In this document: positions 7,370-17,000 of the stretch, in pieces
Numbering within the stretch: the stretch's first letter is position 1
Layout of the letters: every line of letters begins with the position of its first letter
Assembly: GCA_005217565.1 (NCBI GenBank)
Contig: SJCO01000012.1
Coordinates: 1-64,000, forward strand
Reading direction: 5' to 3'
Length of the DNA stretch: 64,000 nt
DNA from: Puteibacter caeruleilacunae
GTDB lineage: Bacteria > Bacteroidota > Bacteroidia > Bacteroidales > Prolixibacteraceae
The notes under the pieces: generated by a model
The model's database searches: none
The model's input: only the letters and a program-made list of their open reading frames with translations
What the model was told of the DNA's origin: nothing
Position numbers and translations under genes: made by a program

Positions 7370-9010
7370 TTATTTAATGTATTTTCCAAAGACTGCGAAA
7401 CTTTTAAATGGTAGATTGAAGGCAATTTCTTCCAAATGATGCCTGTTAAACATTGATTCTTCGATATAAATCTCAATATCATTATGACCTGCTGGATTAT
7501 AAACCACTACATCCATTCCTACCGAACTCAGAAAGCTAATCAGAACACTATCCTCAAAAATTAACTCTCCATTATCCTCGTTATTATAGATAATGCACTT
7601 TGGAACCTGCCTTGAATAATCAAACAATTGAAGTAACTGTAACAAAGGTTCATCAATCGACATGAGGGTGGTAAATATGATTAATTTTTGCTCTTCAACA
7701 CCGTATCGCTTCTGTCTTTTAATTCCCTTTAAACAACAAAAATCCTTAACAGCTACAGCAATCAATTTCTGCACATGAATCTGAAGGTGCTTATAAGGCC
7801 AGAAACCCGCATTGATTAATCGCTCAGTCTCAATTAAACCATCTTTGCCACATACTGCATAATACTCCACCTTTCGCAATTTTGTGACCGTTTTACTAAT
7901 TGGTAAGCTGTTGAAAAAACAGGTTTTTGGTAATTTCTTTAACTTATTTATTTCGTCGTAATATTTATTTAAGTCTTTACGCACACCAATCACCTTGGAA
8001 AAGAAGCTAGGTATTGTAACAATACCATGATCCACCTCAAAGCCATGACGCATTAGGGCATGTTCTTTTGCCAGAATTCCAATCTCATCATAAGTACTTA
8101 TCAGTCGCATGGCCTTTACCGAATAATCTACCAATTGCCAGGGACGATAAAACATGGAATCTTCCGAATGAAGATGTTCCCTCAACTCTTCGCTGGCCAC
8201 GAATGCTTCAGTTTGCATACCTGCTGAAATACGTTCTTTGGGAAATGGACGCATAGGCAACTGTCGCATCGCTTTAGCACATTGGCTCAACTTATTTTGT
8301 GGATCGATCTTAACAAAAGGCCCTTCTGTTTCGGTATTGATATGAATAACATCGCAACCCAGGCGATTTAAAAAAAATAAGAAGAAAGCTTCTCTTTTAT
8401 TTATCTGACCATAATACAAAACTTTAGGATTGTCTCCTGTATAATCAAACTCCCTTAATAAAGGCTCGAGGTACTTGGTGGACCAAAAAACCAAATGGAT
8501 AAGAATATTCTTAACTTCATGAAGTTTGACATCTCCCTCATTAAGAGTGTAGTAATCTTCAAAAAACAACCGAATACCATTCAGAATTGACCTTTTATGC
8601 TTTTGATCAGTAAAATGCCTTAAGACATTGCAGTAGTCAATAGCTGCTACAATAGCTTTAGGATTTATGTTTTGGTTGTTTTCCAACTTTTCCCACTCAT
8701 GCTGCACCATCTTGATTATGACACTATCTACTCTACTGTCAAAATTGGTTTCAACGCGCATATATAGCTTACCTAATCGTCTTAACTTCTCGTTGAGATC
8801 ATATACCTGATCATAGAAATCATTCTCATCACCAGATATACCATGAATACGATAAAAGTATACAGGAATCTTTACGGCTTCAGAACTCACCTGAAAACCA
8901 ATCCGTTCCGTTGTCTTTTTAAAGAGGTTTTTATCATTAAGTCCTTCAAGAGTTGATGTGCCAATTAATAATTGATGGTTATTCAAACTCCAAGGTTCAA
9001 TTGTATGCAT
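7370..9010 (-). CDS. yceG: YceG-like component of the Ter biosynthetic module
   Basis: It belongs to the YceG family (PF14266, described as a putative component of the biosynthetic module), whose Bacillus member lies beside TerD and TelA homologues. The protein appears to contain two similar halves. Each has an Asp/Tyr-rich segment predicting a nucleotide- or sugar-like fold (for example KVLYYGQINKREAFFLFFLN and KCIIYNNEDNGELIFEDSVL) followed by a strand with a conserved Asp-Val and Asn. I start at the ATG at 9010 (MHTIEPWSL, 546 aa). The 32 codons upstream in the same frame (ATG at 9106) are Tyr/Cys-rich and do not look like protein. It is the first gene of the operon. No catalytic activity is established. 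Confidence 0.82.
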   Translation of the reverse strand: MHTIEPWSLNNHQLLIGTSTLEGLNDKNLFKKTTERIGFQVSSEAVKIPVYFYRIHGISGDENDFYDQVYDLNEKLRRLGKLYMRVETNFDSRVDSVIIKMVQHEWEKLENNQNINPKAIVAAIDYCNVLRHFTDQKHKRSILNGIRLFFEDYYTLNEGDVKLHEVKNILIHLVFWSTKYLEPLLREFDYTGDNPKVLYYGQINKREAFFLFFLNRLGCDVIHINTETEGPFVKIDPQNKLSQCAKAMRQLPMRPFPKERISAGMQTEAFVASEELREHLHSEDSMFYRPWQLVDYSVKAMRLISTYDEIGILAKEHALMRHGFEVDHGIVTIPSFFSKVIGVRKDLNKYYDEINKLKKLPKTCFFNSLPISKTVTKLRKVEYYAVCGKDGLIETERLINAGFWPYKHLQIHVQKLIAVAVKDFCCLKGIKRQKRYGVEEQKLIIFTTLMSIDEPLLQLLQLFDYSRQVPKCIIYNNEDNGELIFEDSVLISFLSSVGMDVVVYNPAGHNDIEIYIEESMFNRHHLEEIAFNLPFKSFAVFGKYIK

Positions 9011-9749
9011 GTATACTCTATAAATATTATATCTGAGGTTAAAAATAGTATTAAATTTGGTATTATCCATACAGTAATAACAATACCTTACCATATAATG
9101 CTTCATTAATACTATCCAACTTTACTTAAAAAGATACGATATAACTATATTCTTTTAATTAAGTGGGTACACGAAAATTGAAACAACACGACAACAAAAC
9201 TGTTAGCTTCATATAAAAGCACATTCAGCCTTCTTTACACACACTTTTATACCAATTCTCTACAAAGTTATAGGCACCCCCTACAAAATCCCTACTATTC
9301 CCTACTGATTTCTATGCTTGGGGTAAGGAAGGTATTAGGAGGGGGTAAGGCCAACTGATCATCAAGTAACACCTCATAACAATAAATAATTCCTCACGGA
9401 AAATCACCATACACTATATTATGGCATTCTAGACAACCACAACATATCATTTTTAAACCGTCACGTTCACACCTCCTGCCTAAATATCTCTGAATCTCGA
9501 GGAATTTCCCAGTAAGTTAGGTAGAGAGGATTAATCGGAGAAGAACAGAGAGTTGCATCTACTATACAATAACCTTAACTCCAAAGAAACTTATAATATA
9601 ACCTGTGATTCAACTCTTTCATACTTTCCATATCTAACTTCAACATCCTATAATGCACTTCAGAGTCATACACATTTAAAAACTGTTAAAAAGGAATATT
9701 GGCTTACTTTTTTTGTATTTTCGCATACAATCATATAAAAACTACAAAA
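9011..9749. other. Divergent intergenic region (Ter operon / glycosyltransferase)
   Basis: About 740 bp separate the divergent YceG-like and glycosyltransferase genes. I see no gene; a 61-codon ORF at 9553-9738 has no domain and weak coding character. The notable content is a cluster of short phased direct repeats between 9279 and 9352. On the plus strand a near-consensus -7 box (TATTTTCG, 9716-9723) lies 26 bp before the chosen GTG start of the glycosyltransferase. I cannot find a perfect TAnnTTTG box for the Ter operon, which may mean an alternative sigma factor or an activator. Confidence 0.45.
9279..9352. repeat. Phased short direct repeats upstream of the Ter operon
   Basis: CCCTAC occurs three times, at 9279, 9290 and 9300 (11- and 10-bp steps). 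It is followed by three consecutive 11-mers, GGGGTAAGGAA (9320), GGTATTAGGAG (9331) and GGGGTAAGGCC (9342). Copies on the same helical face at 11-bp steps are typical of response-regulator or other activator sites. Assignment to the Ter operon, about 270-340 bp upstream of its start, or to the glycosyltransferase is uncertain. Confidence 0.45.
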
Positions 9750-10490
9750 GTGGCAGACTGTTTAGTACTTATTCCAACATATAACGAAAAGGAGAATATT
9801 GAAAAAATGATCCATAAGGTATTCAGTCTTTCAACACCTTTTCACTTATTAATAATTGATGACAATTCTCCTGATGGCACTGCACAAATTGTCAAACAAC
9901 TACAGCAGACTTATCCTGATCAGCTACACATCCTTGAGCGTAAAGGCAAACTTGGTTTGGGAACAGCGTATCTAGCAGGATTTAAATGGGCATTGGAACA
10001 TCAGTATGACTTTGTTTGTGAGATGGATGCTGATTTCTCCCACAATCCTAATGACTTGGAACGCCTCTACGCAGCATGCTCAAAAGAAAATGCAGATGTA
10101 GCAATAGGATCGCGCTACATCACTGGTATCAATGTTGTAAACTGGCCACTAGGTAGGGTACTCATGTCATATTTTGCATCTTCCTATGTAAGATTTATTA
10201 CAGGAATGAACATAAAAGACACCACTGCAGGTTTCAAGTGCTACAGACGAAAAGTTCTTCAAACTATTGATCTGGACGACATACGTCTTAAAGGTTATGG
10301 ATTCCAAATAGAAATGAAATTCACCGCATGGAAACATGGCTTCAATATAAAAGAAGTTTCCATTGTGTTTACAGACCGAAGGGAAGGAGCATCAAAAATG
10401 AGTGGAGGAATATTTAATGAAGCCCTTTGGGGGGTAATTAAAATGAAACTTCGAAGTATTACAAAAAAATATAAGCCGGCTGGCAACTAA
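9750..10490 (+). CDS. Polyprenol-phosphate mannosyl/glycosyltransferase (GT2, DPM1-like)
   Basis: This family 2 glycosyltransferase has the nucleotide-sugar strand LVLIPTYNEKENIEKMI, DDNSPDGTA, and the DxD-type metal motif EMDADFSHNP. It ends in the DPM1-like block KGYGFQIEMKF...DRREGASKMSGGIF. There is no C-terminal membrane domain, so it resembles soluble dolichyl/polyprenyl-phosphate mannose synthases that transfer a hexose from NDP-sugar to a lipid phosphate at the inner membrane. GTG at 9750 (247 aa) is preferred: an ATG at 9699 would add a Phe-rich leader overlapping the likely promoter. A strong terminator follows. The sugar is not predictable. Confidence 0.85.
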   Translation: MADCLVLIPTYNEKENIEKMIHKVFSLSTPFHLLIIDDNSPDGTAQIVKQLQQTYPDQLHILERKGKLGLGTAYLAGFKWALEHQYDFVCEMDADFSHNPNDLERLYAACSKENADVAIGSRYITGINVVNWPLGRVLMSYFASSYVRFITGMNIKDTTAGFKCYRRKVLQTIDLDDIRLKGYGFQIEMKFTAWKHGFNIKEVSIVFTDRREGASKMSGGIFNEALWGVIKMKLRSITKKYKPAGN

Positions 10491-10498
10491 CTTTTTTG

Positions 10499-10530
10499 GC
10501 CCAACATTGTTTTAATGTTGGGCTATTTTT
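10499..10530 (+). terminator. Rho-independent terminator after the glycosyltransferase gene
   Basis: A perfect 10-bp stem, GCCCAACATT (10499-10508) with AATGTTGGGC (10514-10523), has a 5-nt loop and is followed by TATTTTTTATC. It lies 8 bp after the stop and ends about 20 bp before dihydroorotase, so pyrC may have its own promoter or depend on read-through. Confidence 0.85.
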
Positions 10531-10550
10531 TATCTAGATAATTAAAGATT

Positions 10551-11885
10551 ATGGCAACACTTATACAAAATGCAACAATCATCAACGAAGGCAAACAATT
10601 TACCGGACATGTCTTAATTGATGCTGGTAAAATAAAAGCAATCTACCAGGAAATCCCAGATCTTGAATCTTCAACAAATATCATTGATGCTACAGGCAAA
10701 TGGTTGATCCCTGGAGTTATTGATGACCAAGTTCACTTTAGAGATCCAGGATTAACACATAAAGCAGATATCGCATCTGAAAGTGCTGCTGCAGTAGCAG
10801 GAGGGGTAACCACCTATATGGAAATGCCAAATACCAATCCTCAAACTGTAACACAAGAACTCCTCGAACAAAAATATCAGTCTGCAGCTGAAGTATCTTT
10901 GGCGAACTACTCCTTCTACATTGGTGCGACAAATGACAATTTAGATGAGGTACTAAAAACAGATCCAACAAAAGTCTGCGGCGTGAAAATCTTTATGGGA
11001 TCTTCAACAGGCAACATGCTTGTCGATAAAGACGAAGTTCTATCTGAAATTTTCAAGAACTCACCCTTACTTATTGCGACACATAATGAAGATGAAGCTA
11101 CAATTCAAAAAAACACAGCTACATATAAGCAAAAGTACGGTGAAAATGTTCCTATAAGCGCTCATCCTAAAATAAGATCAGCTGAGGCTTGCTACAAATC
11201 ATCCTCTAAAGCTGTAGAATTAGCGGCAAAACACAACACGCGTCTTCACGTATTACATTTAACATCAGCAAAAGAGATGGAGCTATTTTCATCTGCTCCT
11301 TCAAAAGATAAAAGAATCACTTCTGAAGTCTGTGTACATCACCTGTGGTTTAACGAACAAGATTACGACAAATTTGGCACACGTATCAAGTGGAATCCAG
11401 CAGTCAAATCGGAAGATGACCGCCTTGCGCTGTGGGCTGCCTTAAAGAACAACCAACTAGATGTTATTGCCACCGATCATGCACCTCATACACTTGAAGA
11501 AAAAAGTAACAGCTACTTTAAAGCACCATCTGGAGGTCCACTGGTTCAGCACTCACTGGTTGCGATGCTACATTTAAGTGAACAAGGATACATATCTCCT
11601 GCTGAAGTTGTTAATAAAATGTGCCATGCTCCTGCAGACATTTACAATATTGATAAAAGAGGATATATTAGAGAGGGATATTGGGCCGATTTAGTTCTAA
11701 TAGATCCTCAGAATTCATGGACTGTTTCAGAAGAAAACATTCTATACAAATGTAAGTGGTCACCATTCGAAGGTCAAGATTTCAAACATAAAGTCACACA
11801 CACCTTTGTTAATGGCGAAATAGCTTATGAAAAAGGGCAAATTAATAATGCTACTCGTGGCCATAGAGTCAACTTTAACAGATAA
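10551..11885 (+). CDS. pyrC: Dihydroorotase
   Basis: This 444-residue amidohydrolase catalyses cyclisation of carbamoyl-aspartate to dihydroorotate in pyrimidine synthesis. The metal-site strand reads IDDQVHFRDPGLTHK, so the first His of the usual HxH motif is Gln60 and the second is His62. I recall the same DDQVHFR sequence in other Bacteroidota dihydroorotases. The remaining signature parts are present: VKIFMGSSTG with the candidate carboxylated Lys, His in IATHNEDEA, His in LHVLHLTSAKEM, and IATDHAPHT with the catalytic Asp. The length is normal for this long subclass. It is monocistronic, between two terminators. Hydantoinase or allantoinase is a less likely alternative. Confidence 0.9.
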   Translation: MATLIQNATIINEGKQFTGHVLIDAGKIKAIYQEIPDLESSTNIIDATGKWLIPGVIDDQVHFRDPGLTHKADIASESAAAVAGGVTTYMEMPNTNPQTVTQELLEQKYQSAAEVSLANYSFYIGATNDNLDEVLKTDPTKVCGVKIFMGSSTGNMLVDKDEVLSEIFKNSPLLIATHNEDEATIQKNTATYKQKYGENVPISAHPKIRSAEACYKSSSKAVELAAKHNTRLHVLHLTSAKEMELFSSAPSKDKRITSEVCVHHLWFNEQDYDKFGTRIKWNPAVKSEDDRLALWAALKNNQLDVIATDHAPHTLEEKSNSYFKAPSGGPLVQHSLVAMLHLSEQGYISPAEVVNKMCHAPADIYNIDKRGYIREGYWADLVLIDPQNSWTVSEENILYKCKWSPFEGQDFKHKVTHTFVNGEIAYEKGQINNATRGHRVNFNR

Positions 11886-11900
11886 ATAAAATAACTAAGA

Positions 11901-11931
11901 AAGAGTGATCTAAACACGGCAGATCACTCTT
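11901..11931 (+). terminator. Terminator after dihydroorotase
   Basis: An 11-bp perfect inverted repeat, AAGAGTGATCT (11901-11911) with AGATCACTCTT (11921-11931), has a 9-nt loop and begins 15 bp after the pyrC stop. The following tract is CTACCC rather than a long T-run, but the A- and T-flanked stem could terminate transcription in both directions. Confidence 0.7.
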
Positions 11932-12104
11932 CTACCCTATTATACACATCAGTTCTTCACATTACCCAATAATTTATGACATTAATCAACTAATACCTTG
12001 TTATTTGCAGATTATTTGGATAGCATCAAAACAAATCCTAATATTGTCGTCGTTTTGATGAATAGTTACTAAAACAAAGACAATACAAACAAATTTGTTT
12101 AGTA

Positions 12105-12668
12105 ATGAAGGAGGCTATATTAATAAAAGATATACATAGTGGGGATAGGCAGGCATTTAAACAGATTTTTAATTTGTTCTATGCCAGAATGGTGGCATTT
12201 GGAAAGAAATTTATCCAAAGCCAACAAGATGCAGAAGATATCACGCAAGAAGCATTCTTAATCCTTTGGGAAAAAAAGAAGGACTTTGATACTTTGGAAT
12301 CTATTAAGGCATTCCTGTATCTAACAATTCGCAACAAAGCCCTTAACATAATTAAGCATCACAAGATCGAACAAGATTTCGAATCTCAGGATAAACTATC
12401 CAAGGAGGGAGAAGTATTCTATATGAATTCCCTTATACAGGAAGAAACTAAAGCTTTGTTTTATGAAGCTTTATCGAAACTTCCAGAAAAGACTCAACAA
12501 GTTATTCGTTTATCTATGGAAGGACTTAAAAATCCTGAAATAGCAGAACAATTGGATATTTCAGTTAACACAGTAAAATTCCATAAAAGCAATGCATTTA
12601 AAACACTAAGAGAGCAATTGAAAGAAAACATCTACATTCTCCTTCCTTTTATCAACCTCTTTATTTGA
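12105..12668 (+). CDS. ECF RNA polymerase sigma factor (FecI-like, Bacteroides family)
   Basis: This 187-residue sigma-70 factor has only regions 2 and 4. Region 2 ends with DAEDITQEAFLILWE (about residues 42-56). Region 4 has LPEKTQQVIRLSMEGL followed by the helix-turn-helix PEIAEQLDISVNTVKFH (about 120-165). It is followed 95 bp later by a FecR-type anti-sigma gene and then a SusC/SusD pair. This is the standard Bacteroidota arrangement in which substrate binding at an STN-bearing SusC receptor releases the sigma factor to transcribe its own susCD genes. The role is inferred from this context; the family call is secure. Confidence 0.95.
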   Translation: MKEAILIKDIHSGDRQAFKQIFNLFYARMVAFGKKFIQSQQDAEDITQEAFLILWEKKKDFDTLESIKAFLYLTIRNKALNIIKHHKIEQDFESQDKLSKEGEVFYMNSLIQEETKALFYEALSKLPEKTQQVIRLSMEGLKNPEIAEQLDISVNTVKFHKSNAFKTLREQLKENIYILLPFINLFI

Positions 12669-12763
12669 TAGTTACAATATCACATTAAAAAAACTTTAAA
12701 AAAAGTTAACCTTTTTACTACCCACTTTTCAATTACAGTTGTTTTAAGATTGGATAAAGAAAT

Positions 12764-13945
12764 ATGAGAGTTACAAGAAAATATATCAAGATAGCACGAA
12801 TTCTAGCTTCAAAGAAACTAGGAGAAATAAGTGAGATCCATGAGCAGGAATTAAATCAATGGTTATCGGAAAGTAATGCAAACAAATCATTGCATGATCA
12901 CCTGATGCTTGACGATTTTTCTGATCATGAACAGTCTATTGATATGGATAAAGCATGGAACTCTTTTGCTGCAAAAACAGATAAAAAGAAACTCATCAAA
13001 ATAAACTGGCAAACATCGCTAAAATATGCCGCCATTCTTATTGCTGTTGTTGCAACTTATTTTATCACTGTTAATATAGAACCCGAACAACAACTTCCAG
13101 TTGTCACAGAAGTTCCAGAGATGAATTTACCTGCAGGAACACAAAAAGCAGTATTATACCTCTCTGATGGTTCACAAGTAAATCTTGAAAAAGATTCAGA
13201 AAAGCAATTACAAGAAAATGATGGATCAATGATTCAAAAAGAATCTCAAAAATTGATTTATCAAGGAAATAAATTCAGAAAAGAAACCACACAACCAATC
13301 TATAACACACTCGCCACTCCTAAGGGTGGCGAGTATTTCATGGAGTTAGCCGATGGGACAAAAGTCTGGTTGAATGCAGATTCAAAATTGACCTATCCGG
13401 TTAACTTTTATGGAGACAAGAGAATTGTATCACTAGAAGGAGAAGCCTATTTCGAGGTTACTCACGATGCTTCTCACCCATTCATGGTAAAAGTGAATGA
13501 CTATGACGTTGAAGTTTTAGGAACTGCATTCAATGTAAAAGCATACCAAAACGACGAAGTCTCATCAACCACACTTCTAAATGGAGAGGTAAAAATGGTA
13601 ATGCCAAACAAGCAGGCTGTTCTACTTAAACCGACAGAACAGGTTAGGTATACAAAGGCAACTAATTCTCTTGACGTATCAATCGTGAATGTTAAAGATG
13701 TGGTTTCCTGGAAAACAGGTCGTTTTGTATTCCGGCGCCAACCAATTACTGAAATCATTCAAACTCTTTCAAGATGGTATGATTTTAAATATGAATTTGA
13801 GGACGAGAAAGCAAAAGAGTTTACCTTCACTGGTAATCTTGACAGATATAAACATCTAAAGGAACCATTAAAACACTTAGAAAGTACTAGAAAAATAAAA
13901 TTTAGGATAGAAGAAAATATAGTCTATATATCAAGCAATCAATAA
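12764..13945 (+). CDS. FecR-family anti-sigma factor
   Basis: This 393-residue inner-membrane regulator has a cytoplasmic N-terminus (residues 1-85, with a helical sigma-binding segment), one membrane helix (about 86-104, SLKYAAILIAVVATYFITVN), a periplasmic FecR domain (about 180-285, including GEAYFEVTHDASHPF and VLGTAFNVKAY) and a C-terminal DUF4974 region (about 318-390, RQPITEIIQTLSRWYDFKYE). Family members hold the cognate ECF sigma factor and receive a signal from the STN domain of a TonB-dependent receptor. Such a receptor is encoded directly downstream (94 bp). Confidence 0.95.
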   Translation: MRVTRKYIKIARILASKKLGEISEIHEQELNQWLSESNANKSLHDHLMLDDFSDHEQSIDMDKAWNSFAAKTDKKKLIKINWQTSLKYAAILIAVVATYFITVNIEPEQQLPVVTEVPEMNLPAGTQKAVLYLSDGSQVNLEKDSEKQLQENDGSMIQKESQKLIYQGNKFRKETTQPIYNTLATPKGGEYFMELADGTKVWLNADSKLTYPVNFYGDKRIVSLEGEAYFEVTHDASHPFMVKVNDYDVEVLGTAFNVKAYQNDEVSSTTLLNGEVKMVMPNKQAVLLKPTEQVRYTKATNSLDVSIVNVKDVVSWKTGRFVFRRQPITEIIQTLSRWYDFKYEFEDEKAKEFTFTGNLDRYKHLKEPLKHLESTRKIKFRIEENIVYISSNQ

Positions 13946-14039
13946 AAAAGCGGGGGTTGCGCCAACAACTTCCCGCCTTAATCAATAAAAATGTAACATC
14001 GCACCGTTACATTAATGTTAAACCGCAAATGTCAAATTT
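13946..14039 (+). promoter_or_regulatory. Leader with two inverted repeats between fecR and susC
   Basis: The gap holds a G/C-rich imperfect hairpin immediately after the fecR stop (GCGGG near 13950 pairing with CCCGC near 13973). A perfect 8-bp inverted repeat follows, AATGTAAC (13990-13997) with GTTACATT (14006-14013). Neither is followed by a T-run. The second could be a protein site or an RNA hairpin adjusting SusC output relative to the regulators; the target promoter of the sigma factor may also lie here. Confidence 0.45.
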
Positions 14040-17000
14040 ATGAAAAAAAATGGAGAGATCCCTTTTCTTTCAGGGGAAAGGTATCGCAAACTTTTTTTGC
14101 AAATGAAATTTCTTGTGATTTTCATGATGGTAGGCTTGCTACAAGTTAATGCAAGTGTCTACTCTCAACAACAAAAGTTATCACTCAAACTTAAAGACGC
14201 AAGTCTTGAGTCAGTGCTAAGCACTATTGAAAAGAAGAGTGAGTTCACATTCTTATACAGCGTTGAAGACGTTGAGCATGTGAGTGGATTAAATTTAAAG
14301 GTTACCGACGCTAGCGTTGAGTCGATTTTAGATCAATGTTTAAATCGTACGAACCTTACTTATGAAGTAAGCGATCGTTTGGTAATCATTAAAGAGTCTA
14401 ATGTAAAGCCTGCAGAATCAGCAAATCCGGCACAACAAAAAGAGGTGAAGGGTACTGTTGTTGATGAAGATGGCGAGCCTATTCCTGGTGCATCAGTTGT
14501 TGTAAAAGGTACCACAATTGGTGTTACTACTGATTTCGATGGTAAGTTTGCCTTGCAAATTCCTGCTAACGCAGAAACTTTGATTGTTTCCTTTGTTGGT
14601 ATGACTTCTCAGGAGATTGCAGTTGCTGGTAAAACTGAGTTTAATATTGTTCTAGCTTCTGAAGCAACAGAAGTGGATGAAGTTGTTGTTACTGCATTAG
14701 GAATCAAGCGTGAGACTAAGAAGCTTGGTTTTGCTGTAACTGAAGTAAAAGGAGACGATGTTGCAAAAGCAAATACCGTTAACCCTATTCAAGCACTTCA
14801 AGGACAAGCCGCAGGTGTATCGGTTGACAATTCTGATGGTGGTGTATTCGGTGCAGCACGTATCAACATCCGTGGTATTTCTACACTTGGTTCTAACAAC
14901 CAGCCAATCTTCGTAATCGATGGTGTTATTCTTGATAACAATACATCTGGTTCAAGTGAGTGGGCTGCGGGGTCAGAAGACTGGGGTAATGAGTTGAAAA
15001 ACCTTAACCCAGATGATTTTGAATCTGTATCTCTATTGAAAGGTTCTGCAGCAACAGCTCTTTACGGTTCTAGAGCGTTAAGTGGAGTTGTAGTTATTAC
15101 CACCAAAAGAAATACAAAGAAAAAAGGATTAGGTGTTTCATTCAAGCAATCAATCGGTATAGATCACGTATATGACACTCCTGATTTTCAATATGAGTTT
15201 GGTCCTGGTACTGTTGCCGGTTATATAAGCTACGGAGAAAGAGACTCTAAGGGAGATTACTACAAATGGGATACAAGCCAGTTCAAGTTAGGTGATTTTG
15301 AAGGACAAGAATATCCTACTTACATTGGTGCATCTGGATTAGCATTTGGTCCTAGATTTGATGGAAGAGATGTTATTGGCTTAGATAATAAATTAACCCA
15401 ATATGTTGGATATAAAGATAACATCAAAGATGCATACGACACTGGTGTTTCAACCAATACCAACATCTCAATCCAGGGTGGTAACGACAAAACTAAGTTC
15501 TACATCTCGGACTCATTCGTAACCAGAAAAGGAACATATCCAAACAACAAATTCCAACGTAATTCATTGTTATTAAAAGGAATTCATGAGCTTACTGATG
15601 AACTAAACATAGAGGCATCAATCTCTTTTGTTGAATCAAAGCCTGAAAATCCAACTGGTAACTTAGGAGATATGTTCTTGTCTGGATTCTCTAATTACTA
15701 CGATACAAAAAAATACAAGCAACGTCAATACTGGCAAGCTGCTCATGGAGGTACTCCTCGCAACGAGGATCCTAACGTAAATGTTCCTGGTAACGGTTTC
15801 TGGTTCAGTGTTAACATGAATTCAGATGTTCGCAAAGAAAGAGTTATTCGTCCAATCGTTAAATTGAATTACAAACCTTTTGAATGGGCTTCTATTTCTC
15901 TTGAAGGTAACTCGAACATTTACTCATATAAGGGTGAGAAAAAACAGTTAGGTCAAGGATACCTAAACGAAGGTGGTTTCTATCAACTTGATGACTATGA
16001 AAAGATACAACGTACAATCAAGGGTAGTTTTACTGTTTCTCATGAAATTAATGATTTTGCAGGATCATTGATGGTTGGTGGTGAATTATTCAAAACAGAA
16101 GATTCATACCGCAAGGTAAAAACTGATGGTGGATTGATCGTTCCTGGTCAGTATTTTATTACAAACAGTAAAAAAACTGTTATTGGAGAAGCGTGGAAAG
16201 GTGGAGAGAAAAAACTTAGCTCTGCATACTTCCTTGCTAGTTTGAGCTGGAGAAATCAACTATTCTTAGACATCACCGGACGTAATGACTGGTCATCTGC
16301 ATTGGTATATGCTAATGAAAGTGGTAATAACTCATACTTCTACCCTTCAATTGGTTCATCTTGGATCTTTAGCGAAACTTTTTCTCTTCCAGACTGGATG
16401 TCATTTGGAAAAATCCGCGCCTCTTGGGCACAGGTAGGAAATGATACAAAACCATACTGGATTAATAGTGGTTATGAGATCTCGACAATAGAGAAAGAAG
16501 GAGGCGAATACGCTTATGGTAATACTTTCAAATCTCAGCTAATTGATCCTTCTCTAGAACCTGAACGAAAAAACTCTATCTCATTAGGTGCTGATATGCG
16601 CTTTTTGAACAATCGCATTGGTTTAGATGCAGAGTACTATCGTGAAACAACTAAGAATCAGATTAGTGAAATTCCGATCCCTGTACAGAGTGGTATTAGT
16701 ACAATGTTGGTAAATTCAGGTAAAGTAAGAAATAGCGGAGTAGAAGTTTCATTAAAAACAACACCTGTTAGAACTAAAGACTGGGAATGGAATGTAGACT
16801 TTAACTGGTGGAAAAATTCAAACAAAATTGTTGAGCTTCACGAACAAACAGGCGCTTATAAAAGCTTGGCAGGTTCTCCAGGTTACGGTAACTACCGTGT
16901 AGGATCGGTTGCTTATGTTGGTGGTGAATATGGAGTACTTCTATCAGACTCAAAACCACAGGTTGACGAAAACGGAAATAAGCTATTATTCTGGGATAAC

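Noticed and set aside
9553-9738. 61-codon ORF upstream of the glycosyltransferase
   Set aside because: No recognisable domain, low-complexity composition, and it overlaps the likely promoter of the downstream gene.
10720-10760. Dihydroorotase lacks the first His of the HxH metal motif (Gln60)
   Set aside because: The DDQVHFR form is, as far as I recall, shared by other Bacteroidota dihydroorotases, and the other signature residues are present. It is a lineage trait rather than a novelty or inactivation.
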